From Xanthomonas dyei (GTDB lineage: Bacteria; Pseudomonadota; Gammaproteobacteria; Xanthomonadales; Xanthomonadaceae): a stretch of DNA of 54,298 nucleotides. The notes beneath the pieces are model-generated. The model searched no databases. It saw nothing but the letters and a program-made list of their open reading frames with translations, and was not told the DNA's origin. How positions within the stretch are numbered: the first letter of the stretch is position 1; every line of letters starts with the position of its first letter. Positions 1 through 8,881 of the stretch are shown here, piece by piece. The DNA lies in NCBI RefSeq assembly GCF_002939865.1, contig NZ_MDEE01000034.1, positions 1 to 54,298 on the forward strand, in the 5' to 3' direction. A program made the position numbers and the translations under genes.

Positions 1-135
1 GAACGCACCCATGCCTGGTTCGCAGGCATGGGGAAGCTGCGCATCCGCTTCGAACGCCGCATCGATCTCCACCTGGCGTTGCTCTCGCTTGCCTGCTCCA
101 TCATCTGCTTACGGCTTCTTCCTGGGTTTTGTTAG
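1..135 (+). pseudogene. C-terminal end of an IS5-type transposase (cut by window edge)
   Basis: Reading from base 1 in frame 1 gives 44 codons ending in TAG at 133-135. The peptide starts ERTHAWFAGMGKLRIRFERR and ends in a cysteine. The ERTxAW...R.R(F/Y)ER pattern is typical of the C terminus of IS5-family DDE transposases, so the reading is by family resemblance only. The stop codon lies inside a terminal-repeat-like sequence (127-142), as expected when a transposase runs up to the right end of its element. Whether the element is intact cannot be told, because the rest lies outside the window. Confidence 0.65.
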
Positions 136-142
136 CCGCTCT
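127..142. repeat. Right terminal repeat of the IS element
   Basis: The sequence TTTTGTTAGCCGCTCT directly overlaps and follows the transposase stop. The same string occurs at 43925-43940, and a close variant (GTTTTTAGCCGCTCTT) ends at 52871; both are ends of MITE-like elements. No target-site duplication can be assessed because the left end is missing. Bases 143-361 hold no gene that I recognise. Confidence 0.55.
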
Positions 143-361
143 AAATCAGCGCCTGTCTTCCGCGCCGGGGAAGAAGGCTTGGTCTTCCTCGTGCACCCGA
201 TAAAGAGGGCCTCGACTTCGAGCATGAGTGGAGCATGACGAGGTCGATCAGGGAGAAGCCGTCCGATGCCTGAATCGCTCGGTTCTGTGGCATGCGACGG
301 GGGTCAAGTAAGCCGTACGTGTGTCGCTAACGACGTGACCAATATCTCGGATTTTCACGTG

Positions 362-2329
362 ATGCGCCTACCGTTGCTTGGACGCTTGTTTTCTTCCTGG
401 AGCCGTGGGCTGCAGCACAAGGTCAATGCGGTAGATCGGGTGATGGCGGTGATCGAATTCGATCTGGATGGCCGCATTCTGGACGCCAATCCCAACTTCC
501 TGTCGCTGATGGGGTACCGGCGTGACGAGGTGGTCGGCCAGCATCACCGCATGTTCGTGACGACGAGTGATCGCGACAGCGAGAGCTACCGCCAGTTCTG
601 GGATGCGCTGCGGCGTGGCGACTTCAATGCGGGGCGTTTTTGCCGGCTGGACAAGCAGGGTCGCGAAGTCTGGATCAACGCCTCGTATAACCCGTTGCTG
701 GATCGTGCGGGCAAGGCCTACCGCGTGGTGAAGTACGCCACCGACATCACCGAGCAGGTCCGTCAGACCGCCGATTTCGAAGGGCGCATCGATGCGATCG
801 ACAAGGTGATGGCGGTGATCGAATTTTCGCTGGATGGCACGGTGCTCGATGCCAACCAGAATTTCTTGCAGGTCATGGGCTATCGGCTTGATGAGATTCG
901 CGGCAAGCACCACGGCATGTTCGTGGAGGCGCAGACGCGTCAGTCGGCGTCCTATCGCGCGTTCTGGCAATCGCTTGGGCGCGGTGCATTCGATGCCGGT
1001 CGCTACAAGCGCATTGGTAAGGATGGCAGGGAAGTGTGGATCCAGGCGTCCTACAACCCGGTCCTCGACGAACTCGGTCGCCCTTACAAGGTGGTCAAGT
1101 ACGCCACCGACGTCACCCGTCAGGTCATCGATTCGGCCGATGCGGATGGGCGCATACAGGCCATCGACAAGGTGATGGGCGTGATCGAGTTCGATCTGCA
1201 CGGTCGTGTGTTGAGTGCCAACGAGAATTTCCTGGCGATTGTTGGTTACTCCGCGCAAGAGGCGGTTGGTCAGCATCACGGGGTGTTCGTGGATGCGGCC
1301 TACCGCGCCTCCGACGAGTACCGGCATTTCTGGGCAAAGCTGGCGCGTGGTCAGTTCGACGCGGGGCGCTATCGCCGGCTGAGCAAGGATGGCAGTGCGG
1401 TGTGGATCCAGGCGTCCTACAATCCGATCCTGGACGTCTCCGGGCGCCCGTACAAGGTGGTCAAGTACGCCACCGACGTGACCGATCAGGTGCGCTCTGC
1501 CGAGCGCATGCGCGAGCTGATGCGGCAGACCATGAGCATCGCGCAGAACGTGCAGCGCGAGTCGCATCATATTTCTGCCAGCAATCAGGAGCTGGTGAGC
1601 CGGGTGTCCACACAGTCCGAGGCAGTGGCGCAGACCTCGAGCACGATCGATCAACTGGCCGCCACCGTGCGCACCAATTCCGAAAATGCCGGCTCGGCAC
1701 GCCGCATGGCCGAGGACTCGGCCGCAGTGGCACGGCGCGGTGCAGACGTCATCTCCAACGTGGTCAAGACCACCGCCGGGATTCGATCGGCAACCGACCG
1801 CATCGGTCAGATCATCGAAGTGATCGACGGCATCGCGTTTCAGACCAATATTCTGGCGCTCAACGCGGCGGTGGAGGCAGCGCGCGCCGGCGAGCAGGGA
1901 CGCGGGTTTGCGGTGGTCGCCACCGAGGTACGCAGCCTGGCGCAGCGTTGCGGCGTGTCGGCCAGGGAGATCCGTTCCCTGATCGACAATGCCGCCGGGC
2001 AGGTTGGCGACGGCTCGCGCCTTGCCGAACAGGCCGGTGTGGTCATGCAGGACGTGGTGACGTCGGTGCTGCGTGTCACCGCGACCGTAGAGCAGATCGC
2101 CGCTGCCAGTCACGAGCAGGCGCAGGACCTTTCGACGGCGAACACGGCGTTGCAGTCCATTGGGATGCAGGCGCGCGATCAGGCGCAGATGGTCGATGAC
2201 CTGGCGCGGTCGGCACGGGTGCTGGAAGCCGATGCGGACACACTATTTGCGCTGGTCAACGGCGATGACGACGGAGCTGCGCAGCTCGATACGCCGTTTA
2301 ACCGGCAGGTCAAATCGCAGGCCGCGTGA
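362..2329 (+). CDS. Soluble methyl-accepting chemotaxis protein with three PAS domains
   Basis: A 655-residue cytoplasmic chemoreceptor. Three PAS/PAC units repeat with a period of 122 residues; their starts (V/I-x-A-I/V-D-x-V-M-x-V-I-E-F) fall at residues 21, 143 and 265. Each contains an NPxL/NPVL segment and ends with VVKYATD. From about residue 390 a methyl-accepting signalling domain follows, with the hairpin tip around [20 protein letters not shown]. There is no transmembrane segment, HAMP domain or C-terminal CheR-binding pentapeptide (it ends KSQAA). This resembles Aer/BdlA-type receptors that sense redox state or small ligands through PAS cofactors; the ligand is unknown. An in-frame ATG at 266 adds 32 residues unlike a PAS N terminus, so the start at 362 ([10 protein letters not shown]) is preferred. 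Confidence 0.88.
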   Translation: MRLPLLGRLFSSWSRGLQHKVNAVDRVMAVIEFDLDGRILDANPNFLSLMGYRRDEVVGQHHRMFVTTSDRDSESYRQFWDALRRGDFNAGRFCRLDKQGREVWINASYNPLLDRAGKAYRVVKYATDITEQVRQTADFEGRIDAIDKVMAVIEFSLDGTVLDANQNFLQVMGYRLDEIRGKHHGMFVEAQTRQSASYRAFWQSLGRGAFDAGRYKRIGKDGREVWIQASYNPVLDELGRPYKVVKYATDVTRQVIDSADADGRIQAIDKVMGVIEFDLHGRVLSANENFLAIVGYSAQEAVGQHHGVFVDAAYRASDEYRHFWAKLARGQFDAGRYRRLSKDGSAVWIQASYNPILDVSGRPYKVVKYATDVTDQVRSAERMRELMRQTMSIAQNVQRESHHISASNQELVSRVSTQSEAVAQTSSTIDQLAATVRTNSENAGSARRMAEDSAAVARRGADVISNVVKTTAGIRSATDRIGQIIEVIDGIAFQTNILALNAAVEAARAGEQGRGFAVVATEVRSLAQRCGVSAREIRSLIDNAAGQVGDGSRLAEQAGVVMQDVVTSVLRVTATVEQIAAASHEQAQDLSTANTALQSIGMQARDQAQMVDDLARSARVLEADADTLFALVNGDDDGAAQLDTPFNRQVKSQAA

Positions 2330-2549
2330 CCGCAGCCGGCGCCGATTCCATGGCCGGATTTGATTGGCCGCGAAGCGGTTGCCTTCGTTGCTGAAGCAAT
2401 GCGCGATGTCGTGTGGCGACGCGTATGCCATCCGCGCCGCTTAACCCGCATGTCAGCGCAGGCAGCATAACCGCAGCTGCGCCGCTTTCACGGCCAGATT
2501 GGATCGGCGGTGAAACGGTTGCCTTCGTCGCCGAAGCAATGTGCCGTGC
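2291..2549. repeat. Direct duplication of the chemoreceptor gene tail
   Basis: About 118 bp at 2291-2407, spanning the last codons and downstream flank of the chemoreceptor gene, recur imperfectly at 2434-2549. The copies share CCG(T/C)TTAACC, a CGCAGGC.GC followed by a stop, CCGCAGC, and GCGGTTGCCTTCGT(T/C)G.(T/C)GAAGCAATG-like runs. The offset is about 140-143 bp. It looks like the remains of a tandem duplication of the gene end. No gene is seen between 2330 and 2730. Confidence 0.6.
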
Positions 2550-2640
2550 GGTATAGAACTCTTGCGATACGCGCGGTCGCAGAAGCGCAGGCAAGCGTGG
2601 AAGCCGCACGCGCAGCGTCGCAACGAGGCCTCGCACACAG

Positions 2641-2668
2641 CACAAAGCCCGCAAATGCGGGCCTTGTG
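2641..2668. terminator. Hairpin between the convergent chemoreceptor and pirin genes
   Basis: CACAA-A-GCCCGC, loop AAAT, GCGGGC-C-TTGTG forms an 11-bp stem with a one-base bulge. It lies downstream of both convergent genes. The T-tract is weak on either strand, so a bidirectional terminator is likely but not certain. Confidence 0.55.
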
Positions 2669-2730
2669 TATTGCGATCAGCGCCCCTGCAGCACATGCAC
2701 ATCGCATGCGCTGCAAGGTTCGCAACCGGC

Positions 2731-3432
2731 TTACTTCGGCAGATCGAATACCAGCACTTCGGCGTCGCGTGCATCGGCCAGCACGATCTCCGGCTCGCCG
2801 ATGACCTGCACCGCATCGCCGGCCGACAACGCCTGCCCATTGACGCTCAGGCTGCCGCGGGCTACTTGCACGTAGCCGATGCGGCCTTCTGCCAGCGGCT
2901 GCTGCAGGCGCACGTCGCCATCGAGGATCGACGCATACAACCGTGCGTCCTGGTGCAGGCGCAGCGAGCCGTCGTCACCGGCCGGCGAGGCGATCAGGCG
3001 CAACTGGTTACGCTTGCTGTCGGCATCGAAATGCTTTTCTTCGTAGCTGGGCTCGATACCGTTGCGCTCGGGCATGACCCAGATCTGCAGGAAGTGCACC
3101 GGCTCGCTGGACGAATGATTGAACTCGCTATGGGTCACGCCGCTGCCGGCGCTCATGCGCTGCACATCACCGTAATGCAGCACCGAACCAGTGCCCATGC
3201 TGTCCTTGTGCTCCAGCGCGCCGCCCAGGACGTAGGAAATGATCTCCATGTCGCGGTGGGCGTGGGTGCCGAAGCCTTCGCCTGGGGTCACCTTGTCTTC
3301 GTTGATCACCCGCAGCGGGCCGATGCCCATGTGGCGCGGGTCGTGGTAGCTGGCGAAGGAGAAGGTGTGGCGCGAGGACAGCCAGCCATGCTCGGCGCGG
3401 CCACGGGTTTCGCTCTTGCGGACATTCAACAT
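2731..3432 (-). CDS. Pirin family protein (bicupin, quercetinase-like)
   Basis: A 233-residue protein of the pirin/YhhW family. The N-terminal cupin shows the family signature around residues 27-70: FASYHDPRHMG, then FGTHAHRDMEIISYVL, which supplies the metal-binding histidines and glutamate. HSEFNHS follows near residue 100. The family binds an active-site metal; some members cleave quercetin, others act as redox-responsive co-regulators, and the sequence cannot say which applies. The start is supported by an AAGGAG site 7 bases upstream of the ATG. It is transcribed divergently from a LysR regulator, a common arrangement for pirin genes, and one of two ATTCGAAT palindromes lies 18 bp upstream of its start. 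Confidence 0.88.
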   Translation of the reverse strand: MLNVRKSETRGRAEHGWLSSRHTFSFASYHDPRHMGIGPLRVINEDKVTPGEGFGTHAHRDMEIISYVLGGALEHKDSMGTGSVLHYGDVQRMSAGSGVTHSEFNHSSSEPVHFLQIWVMPERNGIEPSYEEKHFDADSKRNQLRLIASPAGDDGSLRLHQDARLYASILDGDVRLQQPLAEGRIGYVQVARGSLSVNGQALSAGDAVQVIGEPEIVLADARDAEVLVFDLPK

Positions 3433-3450
3433 GTTGCTTCTCCTTGAAAG

Positions 3451-3567
3451 ATTCGAATTGGCGCTGGGGGTGGGATTGGTGTCCCAGCGGCTTGATGCGT
3501 AGTCTCCACCTCTGCCGGCGAGAGAAAAAGCGAGTAGATTTGGCTGCTACCATCGAAAAATTCGAAT
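3451..3567. promoter_or_regulatory. Divergent pirin/LysR control region with paired ATTCGAAT palindromes
   Basis: The perfect 8-bp palindrome ATTCGAAT occurs at 3451-3458, just upstream of the pirin start, and at 3560-3567, one base before the LysR ATG. Symmetric placement in a divergent intergenic region suggests an operator for the adjacent LysR protein, which would repress itself by covering its own start. The second copy leaves no room for a Shine-Dalgarno sequence, so the LysR mRNA may be leaderless. Confidence 0.45.
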
Positions 3568-3568
3568 A

Positions 3569-4513
3569 ATGAAAATCAGCCTGGAAGCGTTGCAGATCCT
3601 GGATGCGATCGACCGCCGCGGCTCGTTCGCTGCGGCGGCCAAGGTGTTGTTCAAGGTGCCATCCACCATCTCCTACACGGTTTCCAAGCTGGAAGACGAT
3701 CTGGGTGTGCAGCTGTTCGAGCGGGTGGGGCCGAAAGCAACGCCGACCCAGGCCGGGCGCGAGCTGCTGCGCGAAGGACGCAACCTGCTGCGGGCCGCCC
3801 AGGAGCTGGAGGTGCGCGTGCGGCGGGTGGCCTCGGGCTGGGAGTCGGACTTTGCGATCGGCTTGGATGCGATGTTGCCGGCTGCGCTGCTGCAGGCGCA
3901 GATCCTGGACTTCTACGCCGTGGCCGACAGCACGCGGCTACGCGTACTCAGCGAGTCGCTGTCCGGCAGCTGGGAGGCGTTGCTGGACCGGCGCGTGGAT
4001 CTGATCGTGGCGGCGGGCGAGGGGCCCAGCGGCGGCGGTTATGTCGCCGAACAGATCGGCAGCGTGCGCTTTGTGTTCGCGGTGGCGGCGACGCATCCGC
4101 TGGCGGGCGCGCAGCTGCTCGGCGCGACCGAGCTGGCCGACCATCGCGCGATTGCCGTGGCCGATTCGGCACGGCGTCTGCTGCCGCGTACTGTCGGTTT
4201 GTTGTCCGGCCGCGACGTGCTGACCGTGCCGGACATGCAGACCAAGTTGCTGCTGCAATTGGCGGGGGCAGGCTACGGGTTTCTGCCTGAGCCGTATGCG
4301 CAGGGCGCGCTGCGGGAGGGCCATTTGCGCAAGGTGCCGGTGGAAACGCACAAGGCCGACGAAACTTTCTACCTGGCGTGGCGTCCGGGCGAAGAGGGCG
4401 AAGCGCTCGGCTGGTGGCGGCGCGCCTTGCGTGCCGACGGTTTGTTCGAGCGATGGTTGCAGGCGCTTGCCGAAACGTATCGTTTCGCTGCCGCCGGGCA
4501 GTCGCAAGCGTGA
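3569..4513 (+). CDS. LysR-family transcriptional regulator, divergent from pirin
   Basis: A 314-residue regulator of normal LysR length. An N-terminal winged helix-turn-helix spans residues 1-62 (LEALQILDAIDRRGSFAAAA, then VPSTISYTVSKLEDDLGVQLF). A periplasmic-binding-protein-like effector domain fills residues 90-300. The likely target is the divergent pirin gene, with self-repression; the effector is unknown. The ATG at 3569 follows an ATTCGAAT palindrome by one base and has no visible ribosome-binding site. No other start fits the conserved N terminus. Confidence 0.88.
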   Translation: MKISLEALQILDAIDRRGSFAAAAKVLFKVPSTISYTVSKLEDDLGVQLFERVGPKATPTQAGRELLREGRNLLRAAQELEVRVRRVASGWESDFAIGLDAMLPAALLQAQILDFYAVADSTRLRVLSESLSGSWEALLDRRVDLIVAAGEGPSGGGYVAEQIGSVRFVFAVAATHPLAGAQLLGATELADHRAIAVADSARRLLPRTVGLLSGRDVLTVPDMQTKLLLQLAGAGYGFLPEPYAQGALREGHLRKVPVETHKADETFYLAWRPGEEGEALGWWRRALRADGLFERWLQALAETYRFAAAGQSQA

Positions 4514-4557
4514 TCAAGAGCGGATAATGGCCGTTCGCCGTCGCGCAGGGTCCTCGC

Positions 4558-5550
4558 ATGCAAGGCTTGATCGAACAGTACGGATTGGCGCTGGTGTTTG
4601 CCAACGTGCTGGCATTGTCGCTCGGGCTTCCGGTGCCGGCGCTGCCGACGCTGGTGCTGGTCGGCGCCGGTTACGCGCTGCGCGGTGGTAGCGAGGCGTG
4701 GCTGGCGGGTCTTGCCGCGTGGGGCGTGTCGGTGCTGGCGAGTCTGCTTGGCGACCTGGTGTGGTATCTGGCAGGCCGCCGCTTCGGCAATCGTACCTTG
4801 CAGTCGCTGTGCCGGTTGTCGCTGTCGCGCGATACCTGCATGAAGCAGACCGAGCGATTCTTCTCGCGGTGGGGCGTGCGCGTGCTGGCAGTGGCCAAGT
4901 TCGTACCGGGCCTGTCGATGGTGTCGGTTCCGATGGCTGGTGCGATGCGGGTGCGGCCGGGCGCGTTCCTGCGTTACGACGCGTTCGGCGCTTCGCTGTG
5001 GGCGCTGGTTGGGCTGGGGCTTGGGGCGGCGTTCGCCCATCAGGTGCAGGACGTGCTGGCGTTCTTGTCCGAGCTCGGTTCCGGTGCGGTGCTGGTGTTG
5101 GCCGCGCTGCTGGCCTGCTACGTCGGCTGGCGCTGGTGGCGGCGTCACACGCTGCTGCGCTCGCTGGAACAGGCGCGCATTGCAGTGGACGAGCTGGTGC
5201 CGCTGCTGGAGGGCGACGAGAGCCTGCGGCCGACGGTGCTGGATATCCGTGCTCCAGGATATCGCGACCTGCAGCCGTACACGATTCCTGGCGCGGTCTT
5301 TGCCGACGAGCGCCAGCTTGCGCAGATTCTGGCCAGCGTGCCGCGCGATCGCAGCGTGGTGATTTATTGCGCGTGCCCGGATGAAGTGTCTGCAGCATGG
5401 CTGGCAGGCAGGATGCGCGAGCGTGGATATCGTGATGTGCGTCCGTTGCTTGGCGGGCTAGATGCATGGCGCGATGCCGGGCATCCGGTGACCTCGTTGG
5501 TGCCGGTGGTGGTGGTCGGCGAGTCGGATGCTCTGGGGGCTACAGCGTGA
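4558..5550 (+). CDS. DedA-family membrane protein fused to a rhodanese domain
   Basis: A 330-residue two-part protein. Residues 1-195 form a DedA (SNARE-associated) membrane domain with the F-x-PG-x-S motif at 115-120 (FVPGLSMVSVPMAG) and several hydrophobic helices. DedA proteins support lipid-carrier and membrane-potential homeostasis. Residues 205-315 form a cytoplasmic rhodanese-like domain: VLDIRAPGYRD near 228, then the active-site loop beginning at Cys271 (CACPDEVSAA). It could transfer sulfur or bind a partner; its substrate is unknown. The gene starts 44 bp after the LysR stop but has no evident functional link to it. Confidence 0.85.
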   Translation: MQGLIEQYGLALVFANVLALSLGLPVPALPTLVLVGAGYALRGGSEAWLAGLAAWGVSVLASLLGDLVWYLAGRRFGNRTLQSLCRLSLSRDTCMKQTERFFSRWGVRVLAVAKFVPGLSMVSVPMAGAMRVRPGAFLRYDAFGASLWALVGLGLGAAFAHQVQDVLAFLSELGSGAVLVLAALLACYVGWRWWRRHTLLRSLEQARIAVDELVPLLEGDESLRPTVLDIRAPGYRDLQPYTIPGAVFADERQLAQILASVPRDRSVVIYCACPDEVSAAWLAGRMRERGYRDVRPLLGGLDAWRDAGHPVTSLVPVVVVGESDALGATA

Positions 5551-5648
5551 GCGTTCTGCGTCTGGGTCGGTAACAGACACCGCAGCGCAGCCGCTCGGCG
5601 CGATCGATGCGCTGCACTCGCAGGCGATGCAGGACAAAAACGACAGGC

Positions 5649-5673
5649 AAAAAAAAAGACCAGCAAGCTGGTC
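5649..5673 (-). terminator. Rho-independent terminator downstream of tRNA-Arg copy 1
   Basis: Read on the minus strand: stem GACCAGC / GCTGGTC, two-base loop TT, then nine T. It lies 14 bases past the tRNA 3' end. Confidence 0.85.
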
Positions 5674-5687
5674 GTTTTCTTCAAGAT

Positions 5688-5764
5688 TGGTGCGCCCGGA
5701 GAGATTCGAACTCCCGACCGCCTGGTTCGTAGCCAGGTACTCTATCCAACTGAGCTACGGGCGC
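5688..5764 (-). tRNA. tRNA-Arg (anticodon ACG), copy 1
   Basis: A 77-nt cloverleaf on the minus strand with the 3' CCA encoded. The acceptor GCGCCCG pairs with CGGGCGC, the D-loop carries AGTTGGATA, the anticodon stem-loop is CCTGG-CTACGAA-CCAGG, and the T-arm contains GTTCGAATC. ACG reads CGU, CGC and CGA once the A is deaminated. It is identical over all 77 bases to the copy at 5858-5934. Confidence 0.97.
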
Positions 5765-5814
5765 ATATCTTGTTTGACTTGCAATCCGATGCAATGCAAC
5801 CGGACTTTTTAACC

Positions 5815-5846
5815 GAAAAAACAGCGGTTGAATGCTGTCTTTTTTT
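5815..5846 (-). terminator. Terminator between the two tRNA-Arg copies
   Basis: ACAGC, 8-base loop, GCTGT, flanked by an A-tract on one side and a T-tract on the other, so it could act on either strand. It lies just downstream of tRNA-Arg copy 2 and upstream of copy 1. The stem is short (5 bp plus A-T pairs). Confidence 0.6.
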
Positions 5847-5857
5847 GTTCCTGAAGA

Positions 5858-5934
5858 TGGTGCGCCCGGAGAGATTCGAACTCCCGACCGCCTGGTTCGT
5901 AGCCAGGTACTCTATCCAACTGAGCTACGGGCGC
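5858..5934 (-). tRNA. tRNA-Arg (anticodon ACG), copy 2
   Basis: Identical to the copy at 5688-5764, including the encoded CCA. It is transcribed first on the minus strand, downstream of the alpha/beta hydrolase gene. The 93-bp spacer to copy 1 holds a hairpin with T-tracts. Confidence 0.97.
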
Positions 5935-5974
5935 CTCGTCAGGAGCGGAATTATGCGGATGCCCGACGTACTCG

Positions 5975-6880
5975 TCAATCCCTTTGTGAAATTCGATCGT
6001 CGCCGACTGCATCGGCACGCATGCGTTGCAGCGCAGCCGCAACGGCGCCAGGTGCCTTCATCCATGCAAAGTGATCGCTGCGCACGCCCAGTTGCGCATC
6101 GTCCAACTGCTGCACCTTTGCATGCGCCTGCGGCATCTTGTGCAGCAGTGCATGCAGCGCCGCGGCGGGGCCGAAATGATCGTGGGCGAAAGTCAGCGCC
6201 TTGATCGGTACCGTCACCGTGCTCAGTGCGCGCTCCAGATCCCAGCCACTGCCTGCAGCGCGATAGCGATTGCTGCGTCCGACCTGCGCCCAGTCGCCGA
6301 TCAGGCTGCGTGCCTCGGTGCCGCCAAAGCCGAGCGATCGCCCGTGCAGCACGCCTTGCAAGCGTGCAAGCCAGGGCAGGGCGCGATACACCAGCGGCAG
6401 CCCGTAGCGCATCGGGCGCGGAAAGTTACGCCAATACGGCGAGCCGCGGGCAACCAGCCATAGCTGGGTCAGAGGCCAGTCGACTTGCGACGGCGATCGC
6501 GACGCCTGCAACGCGGCATGACAGCAGGCCAGCTGCCCACCCAGGCTGTGCCCGCCGACGATGCGCGGGTGCTGCGGGTCGTGACGCTCCATCAGTGCCT
6601 GGCTGGCCGGGATGTCATCGCCAAGCAGTATGCGATAGCCCCAATCGTATCGACGCGATGGCCGCAGCGTGCTGCTGCCATTGCCGCGCCATTCGTGCAG
6701 ATACACCGCGATTCCGGCAGCGGCCAACGCATGGGCGAACGCTTGGTAATGCCGCGCTGCCACGCCCAACGCCGGCAGCCACAGCAAGGTGGCGATCGGT
6801 TGCGCCGGTGCGATGCGCATCACTTCCCAGCGATGTCCATCCGCCGCGCTGGCAGCCAATGCGGCGCTGTGCACACTCAT
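5975..6880 (-). CDS. Alpha/beta hydrolase
   Basis: A 301-residue alpha/beta-hydrolase-fold protein. The nucleophile elbow is GGHSLGG, with Ser112 as likely catalytic serine. An early strand-loop (TLLWLPALGVAARHYQAFAH) would form the oxyanion region, and a late HF segment in the SDHFAWM part may supply the histidine. It resembles serine aminopeptidase/lysophospholipase-like (YheT/YbaC-like) proteins; the substrate is unknown. There is no signal peptide. Its start overlaps the thiD stop by ATGA, so it is translated with thiD. It ends a long minus-strand gene run. Confidence 0.8.
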   Translation of the reverse strand: MSVHSAALAASAADGHRWEVMRIAPAQPIATLLWLPALGVAARHYQAFAHALAAAGIAVYLHEWRGNGSSTLRPSRRYDWGYRILLGDDIPASQALMERHDPQHPRIVGGHSLGGQLACCHAALQASRSPSQVDWPLTQLWLVARGSPYWRNFPRPMRYGLPLVYRALPWLARLQGVLHGRSLGFGGTEARSLIGDWAQVGRSNRYRAAGSGWDLERALSTVTVPIKALTFAHDHFGPAAALHALLHKMPQAHAKVQQLDDAQLGVRSDHFAWMKAPGAVAAALQRMRADAVGDDRISQRD

Positions 6881-7686
6881 CCCGTTGGGGCAGCGCCGAA
6901 GTGGTCGAGCACCAGTACCTCGCTGTGCCCAGGGCGCTGCCCCAGGCGAATGGCACGCGCCACATAGTCAATTGCGGCTTCGCAAGCATTGAGCAGCGAC
7001 AGGCCCTGGCACAGTTGCGCGGCAATCGCTGCCGACAGGCTGCAGCCGGTGCCGTGCGCGTCGACGTCCACACGTGGATGCATGAACACGTCCTGGGTGA
7101 CGCCGTCGTCGAAGCGATCGATCACGCGCGCGCCTTCACGCAGATGGCCGCCCTTGAGCAGCACGGCGTTCGCACCCAGCTCCAGCAGCGCGGCGGTCGC
7201 ATGTTCTGCGGCGTCGGCTGTGTCGATGCGGCGGCCGGTCAGCAGCTCGGCTTCCGGCGTATTGGGCGTGATCAAGGTTGCCAGTGGAAGCAGGCGGGTA
7301 CGCAGCGCATCCAGCGCAGCGTCCTCGAGCAGGCGTGCGCCACTGGTGGCCACCATGACCGGGTCCAGCACGATGAAGGGCGGGCGATGGGCTTCGAGCA
7401 GGTCCGCCACGCAGTGGATGACCTCGGCATTGGCCAACATGCCGAGTTTGACGGCCTGGATCTGGAAATCGGCGAAGCAGGCATCCACTTGTGCGCGCAA
7501 AAATGCGATGGGCGGGATGTGCACCGCGGTGACGGCACGCGTGTGCTGTGCGGTCAATGCGGCAATCGCCGACAAGCCATGCACGCGATGCGCGGCGAAG
7601 GTTTTGAGATCGGCCTGGATGCCGGCACCACCGCCGGAGTCTGAGCCGGCGATGGTCAATGCGGACAGGGTGCTGGGCGTGGTCAT
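6877..7686 (-). CDS. thiD: Hydroxymethylpyrimidine/phosphomethylpyrimidine kinase
   Basis: A 269-residue kinase that phosphorylates HMP twice to HMP-PP, the pyrimidine half of thiamine. Family marks: N-terminal [20 protein letters not shown] (substrate and phosphate binding), [17 protein letters not shown] core seen as [29 protein letters not shown], and near the end the anion-hole segment [19 protein letters not shown] with the catalytic Asp-x-x-GTGC pattern. The start at 7686 ([15 protein letters not shown]) fits the family; a 28-residue upstream extension is unlike it. It is linked by ATGA to the hydrolase. No TPP riboswitch fits in the 37 bp upstream. Confidence 0.95.
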   Translation of the reverse strand: MTTPSTLSALTIAGSDSGGGAGIQADLKTFAAHRVHGLSAIAALTAQHTRAVTAVHIPPIAFLRAQVDACFADFQIQAVKLGMLANAEVIHCVADLLEAHRPPFIVLDPVMVATSGARLLEDAALDALRTRLLPLATLITPNTPEAELLTGRRIDTADAAEHATAALLELGANAVLLKGGHLREGARVIDRFDDGVTQDVFMHPRVDVDAHGTGCSLSAAIAAQLCQGLSLLNACEAAIDYVARAIRLGQRPGHSEVLVLDHFGAAPTG

Positions 7687-7723
7687 GCGCCGATTCTGCA
7701 CTGCTACCTGGAGGATGTGCGGA

Positions 7724-8392
7724 TCAGGTGCGCCAGCGACGCCATTGCAGGTAGGCGACGTAGCCGACACCGGTCAATCCGGTGAGGCTGGCTGGCAGGT
7801 AGAGCGCGTCGTACTGCCAGCGCTGGAACAACAACGTGCCCAGGACGCTGCCGCCAAGAAAGCCACTGATGATCAGCCCGCTCAACGTGAGTCGACGCAC
7901 TTGCAGCGGGCGCCCGCGCAGCAGGTGCCCCAGGCCGATGCCCAGGTCGGTGAACATGCCGCTCAAATGCGTGGTGCGGACCGCTGCGCCACTGAGGGTG
8001 GTCGCCATCGCATTCTGCAGGCCGCAGGCGCCAGCGGCGAACAGCACGCCGCCGACATGATGCAGTTTGAACAGCGGAATCGCAGCCAGCAACAGCAGTG
8101 CCTCGATCAGCAGCGCCGCGCCGTAGCGCTGTCCAAGCCGCAAGACATCGTCCTGGATGATCAGTCCGCTGAGCATGGCGCCTGCGCAGAAGGCAATGAG
8201 GATGCCCCAGAGAAAGCCGATTTCCGGCGCGGTGTTTTGCACCAGAGCAACGCCGAGCAGGCTGGTCGTGCCGGTGAGGTGGCTGACCACCTGGTGCTCC
8301 GAGCCCAGGTAGCCGACCACGTTGACCATGCCGGCCACGCTCGACAATGCCACCGCGCCAACCCAGACCCAGCGCGGCAGCAGGATTCCCAT
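7724..8392 (-). CDS. DUF1275 (YoaK-like) membrane protein
   Basis: A 222-residue integral membrane protein with about six hydrophobic segments. The DUF1275 hallmarks are the first helix [17 protein letters not shown], followed by [16 protein letters not shown], and the central segment [23 protein letters not shown], whose QNA...THLSG block is very characteristic. Function is not known for the family; transport has been suggested. It lies 6 bp after the lipoprotein gene stop and probably belongs to the same transcript. Confidence 0.85.
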   Translation of the reverse strand: MGILLPRWVWVGAVALSSVAGMVNVVGYLGSEHQVVSHLTGTTSLLGVALVQNTAPEIGFLWGILIAFCAGAMLSGLIIQDDVLRLGQRYGAALLIEALLLLAAIPLFKLHHVGGVLFAAGACGLQNAMATTLSGAAVRTTHLSGMFTDLGIGLGHLLRGRPLQVRRLTLSGLIISGFLGGSVLGTLLFQRWQYDALYLPASLTGLTGVGYVAYLQWRRWRT

Positions 8393-8398
8393 CTCGCG

Positions 8399-8881
8399 TC
8401 AGGGCGTGCCGTTGACCGCGATCTGCGAAAACCCGCCGGTCTGCGGGTCGTACAGCGCACCCCAGAAGGCGCTACCGCCGTCGCAGACCTTGATCGCTTC
8501 TCGCGCCGGTTTCACCGGCGGGTCGTTGGGCAGCTTGAAGGCATTGATGTAGATCAGCTGCTGGCCCTCGATCACCACGCCCACATATTGCCGGTCGAAC
8601 TCGCGCGGCTCGGCGATGGTCGGGGTCAACGCATCCTGCCGGGATTCGAGCTGCTCGATCTGTTGATGGCTCGGTTCCCAATAGCCGGTGATCTGGCCCG
8701 GATGACGCGCCGGACTGTCGCGCGAGCAGGTGTCCAGCACCTGCTCGGCGACGCTCTGGCGGGTGATGATCCACGACTGCCCGCTCTTGAGGTTGGTCGG
8801 CACTGTCGATGGTGCCTGCGTGGTCGCACAGCCTGCCAGCGCGAGCACTGCAAGGGCAGTGGCGCTGCGAAGCGTTCGCAT
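8399..8881 (-). CDS. Predicted lipoprotein of unknown function
   Basis: 160 residues. The N terminus [20 protein letters not shown] is a lipoprotein signal with lipobox LAGC (Cys18). The mature part is polar and contains [20 protein letters not shown] near the C terminus, with two cysteines (in DTCS and KVCD) that may form a disulfide. I do not recognise the family. The start overlaps the phoH stop by ATGA. A much longer open frame upstream in the same phase runs antisense-like through phoH and is rejected as coding. Confidence 0.75.
   Translation of the reverse strand: MRTLRSATALAVLALAGCATTQAPSTVPTNLKSGQSWIITRQSVAEQVLDTCSRDSPARHPGQITGYWEPSHQQIEQLESRQDALTPTIAEPREFDRQYVGVVIEGQQLIYINAFKLPNDPPVKPAREAIKVCDGGSAFWGALYDPQTGGFSQIAVNGTP

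Noticed and set aside
7687..7723. TPP riboswitch before thiD
   Set aside because: Only 37 bp separate the genes, too short for the aptamer, and no matching core is seen.
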